DNA of 64,000 nucleotides from the NCBI RefSeq assembly GCF_004217285.1, contig NZ_SHKS01000006.1, forward strand, positions 186,001 to 250,000. The letters are read 5' to 3'. This DNA is from Streptomyces sp. BK239. GTDB lineage: Bacteria; Actinomycetota; Actinomycetes; Streptomycetales; Streptomycetaceae. The notes under the pieces were generated by a model. That model made no database searches, was not told the DNA's origin, and worked only from the letters and a program-made list of their open reading frames with translations. Both the position numbers and the translations under genes were made by a program. Below are positions 16,763 through 24,662 of the stretch, piece after piece; position 1 is the first letter of the stretch, and each line of letters starts with the position of its first letter.

Positions 16763-17431
16763 TCAGGGGCTGAGCCGCTCCAGCCGCCAGCCGCCGTCCG
16801 CCTCCGCGACGTACCGCAGGCGGTCGTGCAGGCGGTTCTCGCGGCCCTGCCAGAACTCCACCGACTCCGGCGCCACCCGGAAGCCGCCCCAGTGCGGCGG
16901 CACCGGCACCTGGTCGCCCTCGGGATAGCGGGCCGCCAGCTCGGCGTAAGCGGCGTCCAGACCGGCGCGGCCGTCGATCACCGAGGACTGGGCGCTGGCC
17001 CACGCGCCCAGCTGGGAGCCGTGCGGCCGGGTGCGGAAGTAGGCGGCGGTCTCGTCCCGCCCCGTGCGCCGGGCCACGCCCCGCACGATGACCTGCCGGG
17101 CCATCGGATGCCACGGGAAGAGCAGCGAGACGTACGGGTTCTCCGCCAGGTCGCGGCCCTTGCGCGAGTCGTAGTTGGTGTAGAAGACGAAGCCCTGGTC
17201 GTCGAAGTTCTTCAGCAGCACCGTGCGGGAGCTGGGCCGGCCCTCGGCGTCCGCGGTGGAGACCACCATGGCGTTCGGCTCGAACAGGTGGGCCTCGGCC
17301 GCCGCCTGCTTGAACCAGCGCGCGAACTGCTCCACGGGCGTGGCGGCCAGATCGGCCTCGGCCAGGCCCTCGGCCCGGTACTGCTTGCGCATGGAGGCGG
17401 GATCGGGGGAGGCGGCGTCTGCTGCGTTCAC
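16763..17431 (-). CDS. pdxH: Pyridoxamine 5'-phosphate oxidase
   Basis: 222 residues, FMN-dependent oxidase making pyridoxal 5'-phosphate from PNP/PMP. Typical PdxH segments: MRKQYRAEGL, EPNAMVVSTADAEGRPSSRTVLLK, FVFYTNYDSRKGRDL, QVIVRGVARRTG, HGSQLGAWASAQSSVI and the C-terminal WQGRENRLHDRLRY. Start GTG 17431 (VNAADAASPDP); AGGAT sits a few nt upstream. Convergent with the TetR gene (18 bp between stops). Confidence 0.95.
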   Translation of the reverse strand: MNAADAASPDPASMRKQYRAEGLAEADLAATPVEQFARWFKQAAAEAHLFEPNAMVVSTADAEGRPSSRTVLLKNFDDQGFVFYTNYDSRKGRDLAENPYVSLLFPWHPMARQVIVRGVARRTGRDETAAYFRTRPHGSQLGAWASAQSSVIDGRAGLDAAYAELAARYPEGDQVPVPPHWGGFRVAPESVEFWQGRENRLHDRLRYVAEADGGWRLERLSP

Positions 17432-17471
17432 ATGGTCATCCTGCCGTATGACCGGCCGCGCCACAGGAGGT

Positions 17472-17484
17472 GGCACTGAGTGCC
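17472..17484. promoter_or_regulatory. Inverted repeat GGCACT-G-AGTGCC between pdxH and citrate synthase
   Basis: A 6-1-6 inverted repeat, 40 bp upstream of pdxH and 240 bp upstream of the citrate synthase ATG in their divergent region. Possible operator; no regulator can be assigned. No other element stands out in 17432-17722. Confidence 0.3.
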
Positions 17485-17722
17485 GTAAGGGCTCCCCAAA
17501 GGTGACACTCGGGGATATGGTGCAGATGCCGCCACGGTGGGGTGGCCCGACGCCGCACGGGGCATCACCGGGGTGGCCGCCCTGGACCGCGAGCCCCGCA
17601 CGGGACCGTGGATCCGCCGGCGCCGCCGACGCGTACACCGCATGCCGCGCACACCGTCCGTACCGTCGTCGTACCGCCGTCACCGCAAAAAAAGAGCCGT
17701 CCACATCACGAGGAGCCGCCTG

Positions 17723-18823
17723 ATGTCCGACTTCGTACCCGGGCTCGAAGGAGTCGTCGCGTTCGAGACGGAGATCGCCGAACCGGACAAGGAGGGCGGC
17801 GCCCTCCGCTACCGGGGCGTCGACATCGAGGACCTGGTCGGCCACGTCTCGTTCGGCAACGTCTGGGGGCTCCTCGTCGACGGCGCCTTCAACCCCGGCC
17901 TGCCGCCCGCCGAACCCTTCCCCATCCCCGTCCACTCCGGCGACATCCGCGTCGACGTCCAGTCCGCGCTGGCCATGCTCGCCCCCGTGTGGGGACTGAA
18001 GCCGCTCCTCGACATCGACGCCGAACAGGCCCGCGAGGACCTCGCCCGCGCCGCCGTGATGGCCCTGTCCTACGTCGCCCAGTCGGCCCGCGGCCAGGGC
18101 CGCCCCATGGTGCCGCAGCGGGAGATCGACAAGGCGCAGTCCGTCGTCGAACGCTTCATGATCCGCTGGCGCGGCGAACCCGACCCCAAGCACGTCGCCG
18201 CCGTCGACGCCTACTGGACCTCCGCCGCCGAACACGGCATGAACGCGTCCACCTTCACGGCCCGCGTCATCGCCTCCACGGGCGCCGACGTCGCCGCCGC
18301 CCTCTCCGGGGCCGTCGGCGCCATGTCCGGCCCGCTCCACGGCGGCGCGCCCTCACGCGTCCTCGGCATGATCGAGGAGATCGAACGCACGGGCGACGCC
18401 GAGGCCTACGTCAAGCAGGCCCTCGACAAGGGCGAACGCCTCATGGGCTTCGGCCACCGCGTCTACCGCGCCGAGGACCCCCGCGCGCGCGTGCTGCGCC
18501 GCACCGCCCGCGAACTGGGCGCCCCGCGCTTCGAGATCGCCGAGGCCCTGGAGAAGGCCGCCCTGGCGGAGCTCCACGCCCGCAGGCCCGACCGGGTGCT
18601 CGCGACGAACGTCGAGTTCTGGGCCGCGATCATCCTGGACTTCGCCGAGGTCCCGGCGCACATGTTCACCTCGATGTTCACCTGCGCCCGCACGGCCGGC
18701 TGGTCGGCGCACATCCTCGAACAGAAGCGCACGGGCCGCCTGGTCCGCCCCTCGGCCCGCTACACAGGCCCCGGCGCCCGCGGCCCCCAGGAGATCGAGG
18801 GCTACGGCGACATCGCCCACTAG
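17723..18823 (+). CDS. Citrate synthase (citrate synthase 2 type)
   Basis: 366 residues. Condenses acetyl-CoA and oxaloacetate, or a homologous substrate pair. Catalytic landmarks: AEHGMNASTFTARV (His), GPLHGGAPSRVL, and LMGFGHRVYRAEDPRARVL (His and Arg). The C-terminus includes FTSMFTCARTAGWSAHILEQ, as in citrate synthases. Start ATG 17723 with AGGAG 8 nt upstream; in-frame upstream ATG codons lack a site. Streptomyces carry more than one citrate synthase, so this may not be the main TCA enzyme. Confidence 0.9.
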   Translation: MSDFVPGLEGVVAFETEIAEPDKEGGALRYRGVDIEDLVGHVSFGNVWGLLVDGAFNPGLPPAEPFPIPVHSGDIRVDVQSALAMLAPVWGLKPLLDIDAEQAREDLARAAVMALSYVAQSARGQGRPMVPQREIDKAQSVVERFMIRWRGEPDPKHVAAVDAYWTSAAEHGMNASTFTARVIASTGADVAAALSGAVGAMSGPLHGGAPSRVLGMIEEIERTGDAEAYVKQALDKGERLMGFGHRVYRAEDPRARVLRRTARELGAPRFEIAEALEKAALAELHARRPDRVLATNVEFWAAIILDFAEVPAHMFTSMFTCARTAGWSAHILEQKRTGRLVRPSARYTGPGARGPQEIEGYGDIAH

Positions 18824-18847
18824 GGCGGACGCCCCCTGGAACGCAGA

Positions 18848-18910
18848 CGACCCGCGAGTCTGGTCCTCCCTTGGGAGGGCCGGCCGGACGTACCGGCGAC
18901 TCGCGGGTCG
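18848..18910 (-). terminator. Large branched hairpin at the end of the 18.9-19.1 kb small transcription unit
   Basis: A perfect 13-bp outer stem (18848-18860 with 18898-18910) encloses two inner hairpins: GGTCCTCCC-TT-GGGAGGGCC (18862-18881) and CCGG-ACGTA-CCGG (18885-18897). The resulting three-way junction is more elaborate than a simple terminator. It lies 25 bp past the citrate synthase stop, so it could also terminate that transcript. Confidence 0.55.
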
Positions 18911-18990
18911 GGTGACTGCGTGGAACTGGCCGGCTGCGCGCGTCTCACACGCGCTGGTCCGGCACCGCACTGAAGCGGGGCGACGGGCCG

Positions 18991-19029
18991 CTAGCCCGCA
19001 GCCACCTCCGACGTCCGGTGTGCATACAT
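18991..19029 (-). CDS. 12-residue micro-ORF MYAHRTSEVAAG
   Basis: ATG 19029 to TAG 18991. It is preceded by AAAGGAGGTG (19039-19048), a 10-nt perfect match to the 16S anti-Shine-Dalgarno, 10-11 nt before the ATG, and by a promoter at 19062-19090. Downstream RNA is structured (GCGCGT-GTGAG-ACGCGC, then the branched hairpin). It could be a leader peptide, a small-RNA-encoded peptide, or the ribosome-binding part of an RNA that titrates ribosomes. I know no family for it. Expression is inferred, not shown. Confidence 0.45.
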   Translation of the reverse strand: MYAHRTSEVAAG

Positions 19030-19061
19030 GCTCCGAACCACCTCCTTTCCTCGGTGCGACC

Positions 19062-19090
19062 ACACTAAAAAGCGCCCGGTGCGGCTTCAA
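19062..19090 (-). promoter_or_regulatory. Strong principal-sigma promoter for the small transcription unit
   Basis: On the minus strand TTGAAG (19085-19090), 17 bp, TAGTGT (19062-19067). Transcription would start near 19055 and give an RNA of ~210 nt up to the hairpin at 18848-18910. It is flanked by an AT-rich patch (TTTTTTT at 19094-19100 on the plus strand). Confidence 0.6.
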
Positions 19091-19188
19091 GTCTTTTTTT
19101 CGAGAAGTCGACGGCGACGCCCTCCCTCGCCCGCCCGGCGCGGCCTGACGCGTTGACGCGCGGGGGCGCGGCGCGGTTCCCTGCCGGG

Positions 19189-19653
19189 GTGACCGATCTT
19201 CGAAGCGATGTCCTGCGCGTGGAGCCCGTCGAGGGCGAGGCCATGCTGGAGCAGTGGCGGTACGTCCACAATCTGATCGTCCCGCCCGCCGCCCTGACCC
19301 TGGACGAGGTACGCGCGCGTGCCGAGCGCTACCGGCTGGAGAACGCCTACGCCGGCGACGTCCTCGTCGGCTGCACGACCGTCCGCCCGCCCGCGGCCGG
19401 CGGCGAGGAGGCCGTGGCCACCGTCATCGCGCGCGTGCTGCCCCCGTACCGCCGGCGCGGCTACGGCGCCGCCCTCTACGACCGCGCGCTCGCCCTCGCG
19501 CGCGAGTTCGGCGCCGAGGCGGTCGAGACGTGTGTGCTGGCCGCCAACGAGGACGGCCTGCGGTTCGCGCTGGCGCGCGGGTTCGCCGAGACCGAGCGGT
19601 ACACGCTCGACGGCGAGAGCGACGTGTGGGTCGACCTGAGGCTGGCCGGGTAG
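19189..19653 (+). CDS. GNAT-family N-acetyltransferase
   Basis: 154 residues, single GNAT fold; acetyl-CoA-binding motif RVLPPYRRRGYGAALYDRAL (about 93-112, with RxxGxG as RRGYGA). The C-terminal part AANEDGLRFALARGFAETERYTLD is typical of GNAT proteins. Substrate unknown. GTG 19189 chosen because the alternative start at 19153 adds a poor leader. Not obviously co-transcribed with neighbours. Confidence 0.8.
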   Translation: MTDLRSDVLRVEPVEGEAMLEQWRYVHNLIVPPAALTLDEVRARAERYRLENAYAGDVLVGCTTVRPPAAGGEEAVATVIARVLPPYRRRGYGAALYDRALALAREFGAEAVETCVLAANEDGLRFALARGFAETERYTLDGESDVWVDLRLAG

Positions 19654-19797
19654 CGCGGGACGCGGACGTGGCGGCCCTCCTCTCGGGGCGGCGATTCCTC
19701 CGCGAACTCGTCCTCCGCGAACTTGCGGGAACCATATGTGCGCTGCGTCACGTTCAAGTTGAATGAGGGCACGTGAGCGAACCTGCAGGGGGTTCAG

Positions 19798-21246
19798 GTG
19801 AGTGCTTCCCGGCGTAGTGGGACCACCGACGAGTTGGGACCGGACGAGCCCGAGCGGCCCGGCCCGGACGGCTCCGACCTGCTCGCCGCCCTCCTCGACG
19901 GGATGGACGCGGCCCTGTGCGCCTTCGACGCCGACGGGGTCGTCACCCATTGGAACCGCGAGGCCGAACGCATCCTCGGCTGGAGCGCGCGGGAGGCCGT
20001 GGGCCGTCGCGGCTTCGCCGGCTGGGCGGTCCGGGAGGCGGACGCCCCGGAGGTCGAGAGCCGTCTGACGTCCGCGATGCACGCGCCGGGCCGCCAGGTG
20101 CACGAGTTCGCGCTGCTGACCAAGGACGGCGGCCGGGTCCTCGTACGCACCCAGTCCGCCGCCGTGCGCGGCGCCGACGGCAAGCCCGCCGGACTGTACT
20201 GCGCGTTCAGCGAGGTGCACGCGCAGATCGACCTGGAGCGTTCCATCGCGCTCAGCGAGGCGCTGCTCGAGGACGCGTCCTGGGGCGTCGTCCTCGTCGA
20301 CGCCGACCTGCGCCCGGCCGTCGTCAACGCGCACGCCGCCCGCGCGCTCGGCACGGGCCGTACGACCGTCCTGGGCCGCCCGCTCGGCGAACTGCTCACC
20401 CGCGGCGTGGAGGAGCTGGAGAACGCGCTGACGCACGTCCTCGCCGAGGGCGCGCCGCCCGCCCCCGCCGAGATGTGGGTGGGGGTGCGCTCGCCGGACG
20501 GCGAGAAGCGGCGCTGCTGGCGGAGCGGCTTCCTGCGGCTGGCGTCACCGCTCACGGAGGAGCCGGTGCCGCTCGGGGTGGCCTGGCTGTTCCAGGACGT
20601 CACCGAGGCCAAGCTGGGCGAGCAGGAGGCCGCGCTGCTGCGGTTCCGCGCCAACCAGCTGCACCGGGCGTCCCGCGCGGCCGCCGAGTGCGAGGACCCG
20701 GCGGAGGCGGCCACCGTGCACCTCGACTTCGCGCTCGCCGGGTTCGCCGACCACGCCGTGATCGACCGCGTCGAGGGGCCGCCCGCGGCCGACGGCGAGG
20801 CGAGCGGCGGCGGGAGCGGGTCCCGGCGGCTGGTGCGGGTCGCGGCCACTCCCTCGGGCGGGCCCGGCCCGAGCGCGCTCACCGGACACGCGGGGCTGCC
20901 CGTGCGCTACGCCAACGGCCATCCTGCCCTCCAGTGCGTGGCGCGGGCCGGCTCGGTGCGGGCGTCGGCGGGGACGGTGGCGGCGGAGGAGGCGCACGAG
21001 TGGGCACGCGTGCGTCAGTGGCCCGAGGACACCGTCCACGCCCTGTGCGCGGTGCTGCGCAGCCGGGGGCGCACCCTGGGCGTCGTGACGTTCCTCCGGG
21101 GCGCGGGCCGAAGCCCCTTCGAACGCTCCGACGCGACGTACGCGGAGGACGTGGCCGTGCGGATAGCGGGGTCGCTGGACCTCGCGGGGGCGACGGACGC
21201 GGGCGCCCGGGGAGCGGCGGGGGACGTCGAGGGCGGGATCGCCTGA
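19798..21246 (+). CDS. Cytoplasmic PAS-PAS-GAF-like sensor protein without output domain
   Basis: 482 residues, no membrane segment. PAS 1 at about 25-145 (ALCAFDADGVVTHWNREAER, then VGRRGFAGW), PAS 2 at about 155-285 (WGVVLVDADLRPAVVNAHAA), and a diverged GAF-like region at about 295-475. No kinase, PP2C or cyclase domain follows, although in Streptomyces this arrangement usually precedes a PP2C (RsbU-like) phosphatase. It may act as a sensory adaptor or be a truncated relative. GTG start at 19798 after GGGGG; a TTCAA-G-TTGAA inverted repeat lies at 19753-19763. Confidence 0.7.
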   Translation: MSASRRSGTTDELGPDEPERPGPDGSDLLAALLDGMDAALCAFDADGVVTHWNREAERILGWSAREAVGRRGFAGWAVREADAPEVESRLTSAMHAPGRQVHEFALLTKDGGRVLVRTQSAAVRGADGKPAGLYCAFSEVHAQIDLERSIALSEALLEDASWGVVLVDADLRPAVVNAHAARALGTGRTTVLGRPLGELLTRGVEELENALTHVLAEGAPPAPAEMWVGVRSPDGEKRRCWRSGFLRLASPLTEEPVPLGVAWLFQDVTEAKLGEQEAALLRFRANQLHRASRAAAECEDPAEAATVHLDFALAGFADHAVIDRVEGPPAADGEASGGGSGSRRLVRVAATPSGGPGPSALTGHAGLPVRYANGHPALQCVARAGSVRASAGTVAAEEAHEWARVRQWPEDTVHALCAVLRSRGRTLGVVTFLRGAGRSPFERSDATYAEDVAVRIAGSLDLAGATDAGARGAAGDVEGGIA

Positions 21247-21314
21247 CGCGGCGGGCCGGGCACGGCCCCGAGCGGTCGGCCGGTCCCACCGGGACGGCCG
21301 GCGGGGGCCCGCGC

Positions 21315-22070
21315 TCAGTGACGGTAGAAGATCCGGTCGCGGTACTGCTCCATCACCCGCCTGTTCCACTCGTGGCCGCCGTCCACGTTCCCGGAGCGCA
21401 GCAGCGGGGGCTCGACGCCGCGGTCGGCGAGCGCCGTGGCCGCCGTGGCCATGACGGCCTGGAGCAGGGCGGTGGTGACGACCGTGGAGGCGGGCGCGAA
21501 GGGCGCCGGGACGGTGTCGTAGGTCAGCTCGGCGTCCCCGACCGCGATCTTCGAGTCCAGGACGACGTCGCAGTGGTCCTTCAGGAACGTCCCCGAAGCG
21601 TGCCGGGACCTCGTCTCCTCGGTGTACGCCACAGAGGTCACGCCGATGACCTTCACGCCCATGGCGCGCGCGTTGAGGGCCATCTCCACGGGCAGGGCGT
21701 TGCGGCCGGACAGGGAGATGATCACCAGGGCGTCGCCCGCGCCGACCGGTGAGGTGTCGAGGACGGCGGCCGCGAGGCCGTCGACGCGCTCCAGCGCCGA
21801 GCCGAGCGTGGCAGGGGTGACGTCGACGCCCACGGTGCCCGGGACGGCGAGCAGGTTCATCAGGGCGAGGCCGCCGGCACGGTAGACGACGTCCTGGGCG
21901 GCCAGGGAGGAGTGGCCGGCGCCGAAGGCGAAGAGGCGGCCGCCGGAGGCGACGGTGTCGGCGAGGAGGGCGCCGGCGGCCTGGATGTCCGCCGAGTTCT
22001 CGTCGCGGACGCGGCGGAGCAGCGCGATCGCCGCGTCGAAGAACTGTGCGGCGGGCGTGCGGTCGCTCAT
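21315..22070 (-). CDS. SIS-domain phosphosugar-binding protein (UPF0309 family)
   Basis: 251 residues, one SIS domain. Sugar-phosphate-binding segments: FGAGHSSLAAQDVVYRAGGL and IISLSGRNALPVEMALNARAMG. Matches the UPF0309 family as I recall it (S. coelicolor SCO4393). Likely isomerase or sugar-phosphate sensor; the true substrate is unknown. ATG 22070 (MSDRTPAAQFF) preferred over an upstream start at 22208 that would add a low-complexity leader. Divergent from desR, sharing a 272-bp region. Confidence 0.85.
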   Translation of the reverse strand: MSDRTPAAQFFDAAIALLRRVRDENSADIQAAGALLADTVASGGRLFAFGAGHSSLAAQDVVYRAGGLALMNLLAVPGTVGVDVTPATLGSALERVDGLAAAVLDTSPVGAGDALVIISLSGRNALPVEMALNARAMGVKVIGVTSVAYTEETRSRHASGTFLKDHCDVVLDSKIAVGDAELTYDTVPAPFAPASTVVTTALLQAVMATAATALADRGVEPPLLRSGNVDGGHEWNRRVMEQYRDRIFYRH

Positions 22071-22342
22071 CCGAGGGGCCCCTTCGCCGTGTCGGGTGGG
22101 TGCGAGGTGGTGCGTGGCCGTGCGAGAGGCGCCAGGCGCGTGGACGGCGGCCGGCGCCTGCCCGCCGTGTCGCGGATCACGGTGCGGTCTGGACCAGTGC
22201 GGTGTCAATACGGCGGGGCCTCGAGGGCCGCTCGTTCGGGCGGGGCGGCACGGTTGTCAGTGGTATCCGGCAGAATTGACGTCAGGGCCAGCGCACGCGC
22301 CGGAGCCGGCCGGCCTTCGGCAGAGCTAATCGAGGGGCACGT

Positions 22343-23035
22343 ATGTCCGGACTGATCGACACCACGGAGATGTATCTCCGCACCATCCTCGAGCTGGAGG
22401 AGGAAGGTGTGGTCCCCATGCGCGCCCGGATCGCCGAGCGGCTCGACCAGAGCGGGCCGACGGTCAGCCAGACGGTGGCGCGCATGGAGCGCGACGGCCT
22501 GGTCTCCGTGGCCAGCGACCGGCATCTGGAGCTGACCGACGAGGGCCGACGGCTGGCCACACGCGTGATGCGCAAGCACCGCCTCGCCGAGTGCCTCCTC
22601 GTCGACGTGATCGGCCTGGAGTGGGAGCAGGTCCACGCCGAGGCCTGTCGCTGGGAGCACGTGATGAGCGAGGCCGTCGAACGCCGAGTGCTCGAACTGC
22701 TCCGGCACCCCACCGAGTCGCCCTACGGCAACCCCATCCCCGGGCTCGAGGAACTGGGCGAGAAGGACGGCGCCGACCCGTTCCTGGACGAGGGGATGGT
22801 GTCCCTCGCCGACCTCGACCCCGGTACGGAGGGCAAGACCGTCGTCGTGCGCCGGATCGGCGAGCCCATCCAGACGGACGCGCAGCTGATGTACACGCTG
22901 CGCCGCGCCGGAGTGCAGCCCGGCTCGGTGGTGAGCGTGACGGAGTCGGCCGGCGGTGTGCTCGTGGGCAGCGGCGGCGAGGCGGCCGAGCTGGCGTCGG
23001 ACGTCGCCTCCCACGTGTTCGTCGCCAAGCGCTGA
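22343..23035 (+). CDS. desR: Iron-dependent repressor, DtxR/IdeR/DesR family
   Basis: 230 residues. N-terminal winged HTH (MRARIAERLDQSGPTVSQTVARME), dimerisation/metal domain and C-terminal SH3-like domain (from about 145), so it is full length. Metal ligands of DtxR are conserved: Met10 of TTEMYLRT, CxxEH in EACRWEHVM, and His of RKHRLAE. With Fe2+ it should repress siderophore (desferrioxamine) genes. I saw no clear TTAGGTTAGGCTAACCTAA-type iron box in the window. The divergent SIS gene is not iron-related by sequence. Confidence 0.92.
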   Translation: MSGLIDTTEMYLRTILELEEEGVVPMRARIAERLDQSGPTVSQTVARMERDGLVSVASDRHLELTDEGRRLATRVMRKHRLAECLLVDVIGLEWEQVHAEACRWEHVMSEAVERRVLELLRHPTESPYGNPIPGLEELGEKDGADPFLDEGMVSLADLDPGTEGKTVVVRRIGEPIQTDAQLMYTLRRAGVQPGSVVSVTESAGGVLVGSGGEAAELASDVASHVFVAKR

Positions 23036-23228
23036 GGCGCCGCCGACGCCGGGTGCCCGGCCAGTGCTGAGGCTTGTTCAATTCCTGGCGCCACAGGGGC
23101 TGTTGAGGCGCGGGTGGATGTCATCGGATCGGTGATTCCCTGTGTCGAATCGCAGCGCATCGCCGCCGCGCGTGCCACCCTGTCGCGTGAGGCGTGACCT
23201 GAGGGGGCGGGATGGTGTGCCGCAGTCG
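23036..23228. other. Intergenic region after desR, no gene seen
   Basis: No ORF here has plausible codon use with a ribosome-binding site. An 80-residue plus-strand ORF (23142-23384) runs through the strong hairpin at 23236-23263, which argues against it. Could hold the desR 3' UTR or a small RNA ended by that hairpin. Confidence 0.4.
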
Positions 23229-23235
23229 ACAGGAG

Positions 23236-23263
23236 GGCCCCGGCGCCGTGTGGCGCCGGGGCC
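23236..23263. terminator. 12-bp perfect GC hairpin
   Basis: GGCCCCGGCGCC (23236-23247), loop GTGT, GGCGCCGGGGCC (23252-23263). Flanking AGGA and TCCT (23231-23234 and 23266-23269) can lengthen the stem with a small bulge. Terminator for desR or for an uncalled short RNA; it works in either direction. Confidence 0.6.
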
Positions 23264-23430
23264 TGTCCTCCCCTGTTCTGACCCGGAGCCCCGAGCTCTC
23301 AGGGTCATTCCCCGCGGACCGTTTTCCCCGAGCGGTCCGCCCCCCGCTGAAGATCTCCCCTCGGTCCGGGCGATCAATCCTTGAGCGAGGTCACTCGAAC
23401 GAGGGGTGTTGCCCGCGGAAGAACCAATTC

Positions 23431-23446
23431 TCGAATAAGAGTTCGA
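23431..23446. promoter_or_regulatory. LexA (SOS) box candidate TCGAATAAGAGTTCGA
   Basis: Differs by one base from the actinobacterial LexA consensus TCGAAC-N4-GTTCGA. It lies in an AT-rich island 82 bp upstream of the alpha/beta hydrolase start, and its right end runs into GATAAT (23445-23450), a possible -10. This position would allow LexA to occlude the promoter. Confidence 0.55.
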
Positions 23447-23528
23447 TAATGTGCGAGTGACGGAGTGAATGACGGCGCGCAGGGCGATGCGTGAGGGTAG
23501 GTAGCGGCAGCACAGCGGAGCTAGGGGG

Positions 23529-24470
23529 GTGCCAGAACGTATGGCGCGACGCATCGACGTGACCGGAGCGGACGGCGTACGCCTGGCCGCCTGGGAGTTC
23601 GGTGACCCGCCCAAGGGGGACCCCCCGGACCACGCGCCGGACATCATGATCCCGGCCCAGTCGCCGTCCGCGGCGGGCGCGGGCAAGGGGGCGGGGGCGG
23701 GCTCCGGCGTCCTGTTACTGCACGGCCTGATGGGCCGTGCCTCACACTGGGCGTCCACCGCCCGATGGCTGGCCGAACGGCATCGGGCCATCGCCCTCGA
23801 CCAGCGCGGTCACGGCCGGAGCGAGAAGCCCCCGCAGGCCGCCGCCTACACCCGTGAGGCGTACGTCGAGGACGCCGAGGCCGCTCTCGAACAGCTCGGT
23901 CTCGCCCCCGCGGTCCTCATCGGCCACGCCATGGGGGCGCTGACCGCCTGGCAGCTCGCCGCCAAGCGGCCCGATCTCGTCGCCGGCGTGGTCATCTGCG
24001 ACATGCGGGCCTCCGCGCTCGGCGCGGCCTCGCAGCGGGAGTGGGCCGACTGGTTCAAGTCCTGGCCCGTTCCCTTCGCCACCCTCGCCGACGTCCGCAA
24101 GTGGTTCGGCGAGGACGATCCCTGGGTGGAGCGCCCCAATCCGGCGCGGGGCGAGTTCTACGCCGAGGTGATGCGCGAGTCCGCCGACGGCTGGGAGCCG
24201 GTGTTCGAGCCCGAGCAGATGCTGAAGTCCCGTGAGACGTGGGTGCTCGACGCGCACTGGGAGGAGCTCACGCAGGTGCAGTGCCCGGCCCTCGTGGTCC
24301 GCGGGCTCGACGGTGAGCTGGGGCGGGCGGAGGCGCAGGAGATGGTGCGGGTGCTGCCGCGCGGGGAGTACGCCGAGGTCGCCGACGCGGGGCATCTCGT
24401 CCACTACGACCAGCCGGCGGCCTGGCGGTCGGCGATCGAGCCGTTCCTGGAAGGGGTGCTCGCCCGGTAG
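23529..24470 (+). CDS. Alpha/beta hydrolase-fold protein with Ala at the nucleophile position
   Basis: 313 residues. Alpha/beta fold: oxyanion strand LLLHGLMGRASHW, elbow LIGHAMGALTAWQLA, acid Asp in VRGLDGELG and His in VADAGHLVHYD. The elbow Gly-x-Ser-x-Gly reads Gly-His-Ala-Met-Gly (Ala134), so the usual Ser is missing while Asp and His remain. A TTA leucine codon at 23715-23717 (residue 63) makes translation probably bldA-dependent. GTG 23529 is preferred because GGAG lies 8 nt upstream; ATG 23541 is the alternative. A LexA-like box precedes it. Confidence 0.82.
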   Translation: MPERMARRIDVTGADGVRLAAWEFGDPPKGDPPDHAPDIMIPAQSPSAAGAGKGAGAGSGVLLLHGLMGRASHWASTARWLAERHRAIALDQRGHGRSEKPPQAAAYTREAYVEDAEAALEQLGLAPAVLIGHAMGALTAWQLAAKRPDLVAGVVICDMRASALGAASQREWADWFKSWPVPFATLADVRKWFGEDDPWVERPNPARGEFYAEVMRESADGWEPVFEPEQMLKSRETWVLDAHWEELTQVQCPALVVRGLDGELGRAEAQEMVRVLPRGEYAEVADAGHLVHYDQPAAWRSAIEPFLEGVLAR

Positions 24471-24531
24471 CGCGGGGCCTTCTCGTGGGCGGGTGCGGTG
24501 CGGTGCGGGTCGGGGGCGGGTGCGGGTTGTG

Positions 24532-24560
24532 GGGGCTGGTCGCGCAGTTCCCCGCGCCCC
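24532..24560. repeat. Streptomyces intergenic repeat element
   Basis: Sequence GGGGCTGGTCGCGCAG followed by TTCCCCGCGCCCC, with partly complementary arms (GGGGC...GCCCC). I recognise this as a very common intergenic element in Streptomyces genomes. It lies between the alpha/beta hydrolase and the ABC permease stop codons. A diverged copy is at 14130-14189. The surrounding 24471-24662 is G/T-rich and contains no gene. Confidence 0.6.
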
Positions 24561-24662
24561 CGGGTTGGCTGGGCGTGCCCTTCGTCGGAAGTGAGCCCGA
24601 GTACCGGGGTGGGTGGGGCGGCCCTTGTTGGAAGGGCCCCGTGGCGACTTCCAGTTCCCGGT

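Noticed and set aside
22071..22342. Iron box in the divergent SIS-desR region
   Set aside because: No match to the DtxR-type 19-bp consensus was visible; only GC-rich sequence.
23142..23384. Plus-strand ORF of 80 codons after desR
   Set aside because: Runs through a 12-bp perfect hairpin and has no convincing ribosome-binding site.
23391..23408. CTCGAACGAGGGGTGTT as a second LexA box
   Set aside because: The right half does not match GTTCGA; too many mismatches.
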